From Rhizomys pruinosus (Eukaryota; Chordata; Mammalia; Rodentia; Spalacidae): a DNA stretch of 64,000 nucleotides. This document shows, one piece after another, positions 59,307 through 64,000 of this stretch. The notes beneath the pieces were generated by a model. That model was not told the origin of the DNA. It made no database searches and worked only from the letters and a program-made list of their open reading frames with translations. Made by a program: the position numbers and the translations under genes. The stretch is taken from positions 221,789 to 285,788 of the forward strand of contig VZQC01010436.1 of the NCBI GenBank assembly GCA_009823505.1. Reading direction: 5' to 3'. How positions within the stretch are numbered: the first letter of the stretch is position 1; each line of letters starts with the position of its first letter.

Positions 59307-59429
59307 CTTAATTACTCAACTCTTACTAATGTATAGGTCATTCAGATAAAAGGTATGAACAAAGAAAAAAGGTACATAGAAAGTGGAATTAATACTGAAT
59401 ATTCTGTTCAAAAGCTAAATAAGAAATAT

Positions 59430-59945
59430 TAAAATAGCTGTGTCTTTCATTTCCCTAAATACTAAGGATGTTGAACACTGTTTAGGGTCTTTCTTAACCA
59501 TTTTTTTTATTATTTTAATAGCTTTCTGTTCAGATACGTTGTCTATTTTTAAGTTCATCCATTGTTTTCTTGCTACTTTTTTTTTAGTTCTTTGTATACT
59601 GAGGATATTAATCCTCTGTGAGAGGAATAGCTGGTGAAGATTTTCACCCACTCTATAAGCTTCATCTTCACTCTACTTATTTATATTGCTTGACAAAAGC
59701 TTTTTAATTCAATGAGTTTCTATTTTTCAATTGTGGATCCTAATCCCTGATAGATGTTATCTGATTTAGAAAGTCCTTCCCAGTTCCAATATCTTGTAGA
59801 GTGCTGCCTATGTTTTCTTCTGACAGTTTTGGCATTTCAGGCTTCACAATGAGGTTCCTGATACCTCTTGAGTTGACTTTCATGGAGAATGATAAATATG
59901 GGTCTAATTTCCTTCTTCAACATGTGGAGATCCATGAAAAATGAA
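59430..59945 (-). mobile_element. L1 ORF2 fragment, antisense
   Basis: Antisense landmarks are present: ctaaggatgttgaacactgt, ggatattaatcctctgtgag, aggcttcacaatgaggttcc and gagttgactttcatggagaa. The frames are broken. Confidence 0.9.
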
Positions 59946-60660
59946 AGCTCAACTTTATTTAAACTCAATAAAGAACTTCACTTCAAATTTTTAGAAATGT
60001 ACATAGAGATTATTTATGTTAGTAGATTTTTTACTATAAACTGAGTTATATTTTTCTTTTTCTGTTAATAGTAATATAACATATAGGTTAAACATTTAGG
60101 CTTTGACTCAGGAAACATGTAGTTCAGTCATTTTTGTTGAGTACTTGATCTACCTTTACTTAAGTAACCTAATAATTTTCAATATTAACACTTAGAAATT
60201 ATGCATAATAATTAATTAAAGTATATTATAAATTCTGTAACTGTGTGAAAAAGCTTCATACAACAATTAAAATGCTTCCTAAATAATGCTATCATGTAAA
60301 ATAAATTAGTGATACAGTTAATTTTAATAATAAAATTCTTGCATGATCCAGAAAAATTAAAATATATGTAATAAAAACTAACATAGAAGGCAACAATTGG
60401 CTAAGTGTAAAGATAGGACCCCCATATTGAACTTCATGCACAGAGTGCTCAAGGACAGTTGTGGAAAAAGGGGCTGAAAGATTGTGAGATTCAGTTTTTC
60501 AGACTTCTGTGAGCTTCTAATATGCACTTACAGCAATAGTGACAACATACAAAATGAATATCCAAACTCAAATCATACCAACTAGGGATGTGGGCAGGAG
60601 ACCACAATTTTAGCCAAAAAGCTATTAATGGCTGATCGCTTTTGGTTGATTAAGAGTTGA
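59946..60660. other. AT-rich unassigned sequence
   Basis: No gene or mobile element recognised. Confidence 0.45.
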
Positions 60661-60664
60661 TATT

Positions 60665-61215
60665 CTTTTTTTTTTATTTCTTTTTTATTGATGCTTTGTG
60701 TATTTCATACATCATTTTCCAATTCAGTTCAGGCATATATCCCCTTCCCTTCCCCCCACCCCACCCCTACCCATCCCAGATCATGCATTCTGCCATAAGT
60801 TTTCTGCATCTTTCTCTGCTTTTTTGTTTTGTTTTGTTTTCATTTTTTTAACAATAAGTGATAATTTGTGAGTACAAGCATCCTTCATGTAAAACCAATT
60901 TGCAAGCAGTTGTGCCCAAACCCACACAGCTCATGGGTCCCACCATCCAGCAGGGGGGGCTTGTATGTTCAATCAAGTTGATCAAATGAGTGTCCAGTCT
61001 ATATTGTTGTAGTTTCACCATTCACCCCAATCGCAGCCCTTACATTCTACCACGCCCCCTCTTCCGCAGATTGTTCCCTAGGCTTAGAAAAGGGGCACAG
61101 GTGGATGAGAAGCAAAACACTCTACTTTCTCTGGAGCTGATGTCTTGGTCTCTAGTCAGTTCTGGCTGTTTTCTTTCATGGGCTGCCAGCTTGTCCAGGC
61201 ATAACTCTTTAAGGG
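60665..61215 (-). mobile_element. L1 3' UTR, antisense, clean reference copy
   Basis: A well-preserved antisense 3' UTR with the terminus complement ttgatgctttgtgtatttca, the polypyrimidine tract and tagtttcaccattcacccca. It is the best template for judging the error-rich L1 pieces at 41.2 and 46.7 kb. The sequence after it (61225-61440) reads like a sense fragment of the 20.46-kb L1 3'-UTR type, so an inversion or a second L1 may adjoin. Confidence 0.93.
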
Positions 61216-61576
61216 AGTGATGGAACATAGGCTGACAGAGGTCCAGTGACTAAATTTATACAGAGGGACATATGGGTACAAAAACTTGATTCAATGGGGC
61301 TGAACATATATAAAAGAAAGCATGAAATCCTGTGAAATGTGGCTATAGCGGGTACAGACACAGTGGAAATGGTCTAAGTATGATTAAGATGTATGAGATG
61401 AGAAAGAGTATAAAGAAAATAGAACAATGCTTTTAATCCCATTCTTAGGTTCAGTGAAAATACAATAACTTTGATATATCGATAGATGATTATATCTTAG
61501 TTAAAATATTCAGACGTTTAGTGAGGACAAAAATGATCAAATAATACCTTGTACTTTTTTTGAAATATTTTGTGTC

Positions 61577-61700
61577 TGGGGCTGAATAAATGGCTCAGCA
61601 GTTAAGAGCACTGGCTGCTGCTCATGCAGAGTACCTGGGTTCAAACCCCAGCACCCGCATGGTGAGTAACAACCACCCATAAATATAAAAATATTTAAAA
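61577..61700 (+). mobile_element. Short B2-type SINE, sense, 3' truncated
   Basis: The head ggggctgaataaatggctca and a good B-box (gggttcaaaccccagc) run to gtgagtaacaacca, then an A-rich tail. The usual middle and 3' part are missing. Confidence 0.88.
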
Positions 61701-61762
61701 AAACATAATGGATGTCAACTCCATAAACTGAAGTTTCACTTCAGAACCTCTGACCCTCATAT

Positions 61763-62101
61763 TAGCTGCCTCACTGTTGCTGTGATAAAATACCATGATG
61801 AAAAGTTACATATAGTTGATAATTTTATTGTGGATTATTGCTCTGGAGCATAATAGTCCATCATGGCAGAAAGAAATAAGCAAGTAGCAGGAACAAGTTG
61901 GTAGAGAATACCTCTCTATCATAAAGTGGAAACAAAGAGAGAAAACTGGAAGTGACATGGACCTTAAACCTTCAAAGTCCAGGTCCTTTAGTTAACTTCT
62001 TCCAGAAATAGTGTAGTTCCTAAACATTCCATAATCACCCCAAAACTTCACCTTCAACCAGGAACCATCTGTTTAACTATATGAGCCTCTGGAAAAAGAA
62101 T
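61763..62101. mobile_element. Non-autonomous hAT-Charlie element (URR1-like)
   Basis: It starts gctgcctcactgttgctgtg / ataaaataccatgatg and contains gagcataatagtccatcatg and cttcttccagaaatag, parallel to the element at 8.76 kb. Flanking cctcat occurs at about 61755 and 62102. The family name is from memory. Confidence 0.65.
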
Positions 62102-62119
62102 CCTCATTCTAACCACTGC

Positions 62120-62460
62120 ACTACTACATTGGTTATATTTCTAGGTGCTGCAAAAAAATATATAGTAAAGGAAAGAATTTCTCCAACTTACGAAAAGAAT
62201 TTATTTTGGCTGAATGCTTGAGGGTGCAGTCCCCTCTAGAGAGAAAAGGTAGCAAATTTAATTGTAACCACAGTCATGAAGCTCAATCTTTTTGTAATCA
62301 CTGGGGACTCCAGTCCATGGAATAAGGTCACCCACAATTAGAGTGGGGCTTCTCATGTCAATTAACCTAATCTGGTGATGTCTCAAAGGCTTACCCAGGG
62401 GCTTGTCTCCTAGAATTTTTTCATTATCGATAATTAACACTAGCAGTTATACCTTCACAC
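62120..62460. mobile_element. Second hAT-like non-autonomous element (probable)
   Basis: It contains agaatttattttggctgaat, gagggtgcagtcccctctag, ggactccagtccatggaata, tcaattaacctaatctggtg and ggcttgtctcctagaa, a rodent DNA-transposon pattern I recognise only in outline. The ends are not resolved. Confidence 0.55.
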
Positions 62461-62859
62461 TTTAATGAGTAAGTTAGGAAGTTTATCATTTTACTGCTGT
62501 TTTTGCTGTTCATAAATATTCATATCCCTACCTACTTCCTCTTCCTCTACATCTTAGAAGTCAGGAAGACCCCTTCACTTGTCCAATCTCTAAGAAAGAG
62601 GAGATTTTTTTTTACCTAAAAATGTGATGTTATTATAATTACTGAAATAAGGATAAAGACCATCTTGTGAAATCTCATTATTACCACAAAAGTACTGTCC
62701 CAGAATCAGCGTAACATATTCTTGATGAGGTGTGTACTTCAAAATAAAAATTGGATATATAGAAAAACAATCATAATATTGTGTGTTTGGTAGGCTCTGT
62801 GGGGAAAAGACTACTGAGGTGTCCTGGAGATAAAGCTGACATAGTAATGTCTTCTGAGA

Positions 62860-63100
62860 GTTCTAGTTTTAGCTATTGGAGGGAACTCTACACTGCTTTC
62901 CATAATAGCTGAACTGGCTTATACTCCCACCAGCAGGAAATAAGCGTCCATGTTCCCCACATTCTCACTATCAATATTTATATTAACTGATCATAACTAC
63001 TGAGGTATTTTGACAATGCTTTTATGTTATTCATATATTATGAAGAAAATCATTTTCTTAAAAATATATAGAGATTTCTTTAAAGTTTAATTCTACACAG
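62860..63100 (-). mobile_element. L1 ORF2 fragment, antisense
   Basis: It has tactcccaccagcaggaaat and gttccccacattctcactat in antisense L1 order, decayed. It probably belongs with the piece at 63478-63640. Confidence 0.75.
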
Positions 63101-63127
63101 AACTCTCAGTAGGGTTCTTTGTTAAAT

Positions 63128-63222
63128 TGGCTCTTAACCCCCATATGGGTCCTGGGAATTGAACCAGGATCCTCTGCAAGAGCAGTCGGCACTCTTAACC
63201 TCTGAGCCATCTCTCTAGCCCC
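63128..63222 (-). mobile_element. B2-type SINE 5' half, antisense
   Basis: The B-box complement (gggaattgaaccagg) and the head complement (gagccatctctctagcccc) are present. The 3' half of the SINE is absent. Confidence 0.88.
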
Positions 63223-63477
63223 AAGAGTACAACTTTAAAAGTCCTAGTGAATACAGTGATATCCCAAATTTTGTTTGCCTTCCATCTAATCCACCTTCCA
63301 CAAAATGACTAGAATTATTTAAGTAATAAATGTGATCATATTTTCAACTAAGATAATTTTATGCCTCACATATTGATAGGGGAATAAAGTCCAACTGCCT
63401 TCTCACGGTTTGGCAAGTTTCTATGAACCCTTAGATGTTCTTCTTTTTCACTGTTTGCTTTTGGATCTTAGACATTC

Positions 63478-63640
63478 AGACAGGCATAAGGTGAAATTTC
63501 AAAGAAATTTCAGTTTGCATCTATTTTATGCTAAACATGCTGAACATTTAAAAAAATTTTCAGCCCTCTGCATTTCCTCATTGGATATATTTCTGTATAA
63601 TTAATTTGCCCAATTTTTAATTGGATTGTAAATGGGCCAC
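63478..63640 (-). mobile_element. L1 ORF2 fragment, antisense
   Basis: It has aggcataaggtgaaatttca, aaacatgctgaacatttaaa and caatttttaattggattgta in antisense L1 order. Confidence 0.72.
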
Positions 63641-63744
63641 CTCACAGGATGGGTCTATATTTGACACTCTGGATAGACCAGAGGGGAGAGCTTAATGCAA
63701 TGATTTGCTAAATAAATGCATTATTAAACTGTCTCATAATGAAT

Positions 63745-63892
63745 TTTTTGGCCTTTTTGTGACAAGTTCTCCAGAAGACACAACTGGCCTGGAACTAGCT
63801 ATGTAGATGAGGCTATCTTTGAACTCGCAGAGATCCATCTGCCTCTGCCTCCTGAGTGCTGGTATTAAAGGCATGTGTCACCATGCCCTGCA
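63745..63892 (-). mobile_element. B1 SINE, antisense
   Basis: A T-run followed by gtgacaagttctccagaaga, tgaactcgcagagatccatc and gtattaaaggcatgtgtcac. The flanks cataatgaatt and cataatgagtt are the likely TSD. Confidence 0.92.
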
Positions 63893-64000
63893 TAATGAGT
63901 TATTTTTATATACATTTATTAGTGCATCTCTCAACAGTTTACTGCAGAAATTTCTTTTTGAAGCAGATAGTGATTAATACAGATACCTATGAAGGGTAAA

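Overview
This window is repeat-dense, AT-rich, non-coding DNA from a muroid rodent nuclear genome. The evidence is repeat content: about two dozen tRNA-derived B2-type SINEs, several 7SL-derived B1 SINEs, a B4-like SINE, many 5'-truncated L1 (LINE-1) fragments, class II (ERVK-like) retroviral LTRs, and non-autonomous hAT-Charlie (URR1-like) elements. The B2 sequence differs from the laboratory-mouse consensus and looks cricetid-like; I cannot name the species. I found no host protein-coding exon, no functional tRNA or rRNA gene and nothing prokaryotic. Every open frame of 60-130 codons that I examined is a SINE or L1 shadow, a microsatellite translation, or an unsupported chance frame.

Layout. 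0.4-0.9 kb: an inverted pair of B2 elements. 2.2-4.4 kb: a solo LTR with an exact 6-bp target-site duplication (TSD), and an opposite-strand LTR that still has a lysine-type primer binding site beside it. 4.5-18 kb: nested L1 and B2 pieces on both strands, with a 798-N gap. 18-24 kb: mostly unique AT-rich DNA plus an L1 3' end bounded by a 61-bp direct repeat. 24-28.3 kb: B2, L1, an hAT element, and an antisense L1 with a 14-bp TSD that contains a 319-N gap. 28.3-34.4 kb: mostly unique AT-rich DNA. 34.4-35.6 kb: an antisense L1 3' UTR with its TSD. 35.7-47.07 kb: a roughly 5.5-kb segment present twice in tandem. 46.5-48.7 kb: a B2 split by a nested 1.9-kb retro-insertion. 48.7-64 kb: unique AT-rich DNA with scattered SINE, L1 and hAT copies, plus a 430-bp exact-offset duplication whose junction is a single N.

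The most important conclusions concern assembly. The first copy of the 5.5-kb segment carries hundreds of excess single-base insertions relative to the second, begins near a single N, and is bounded by poly-A tracts. This looks like an unpolished long-read copy of the same locus (false duplication), not a biological array. The 430-bp duplication has one substitution and looks like unmerged contig ends. Biologically, the best observations are a B2 subfamily marked by an internal duplication of about 18 bp, a layered B2/retrocopy/L1 nest that gives relative insertion ages, and an unidentified retrocopied sequence with a 67-bp tandem motif that recurs beside the larger gap. I do not see a convincing new functional system.
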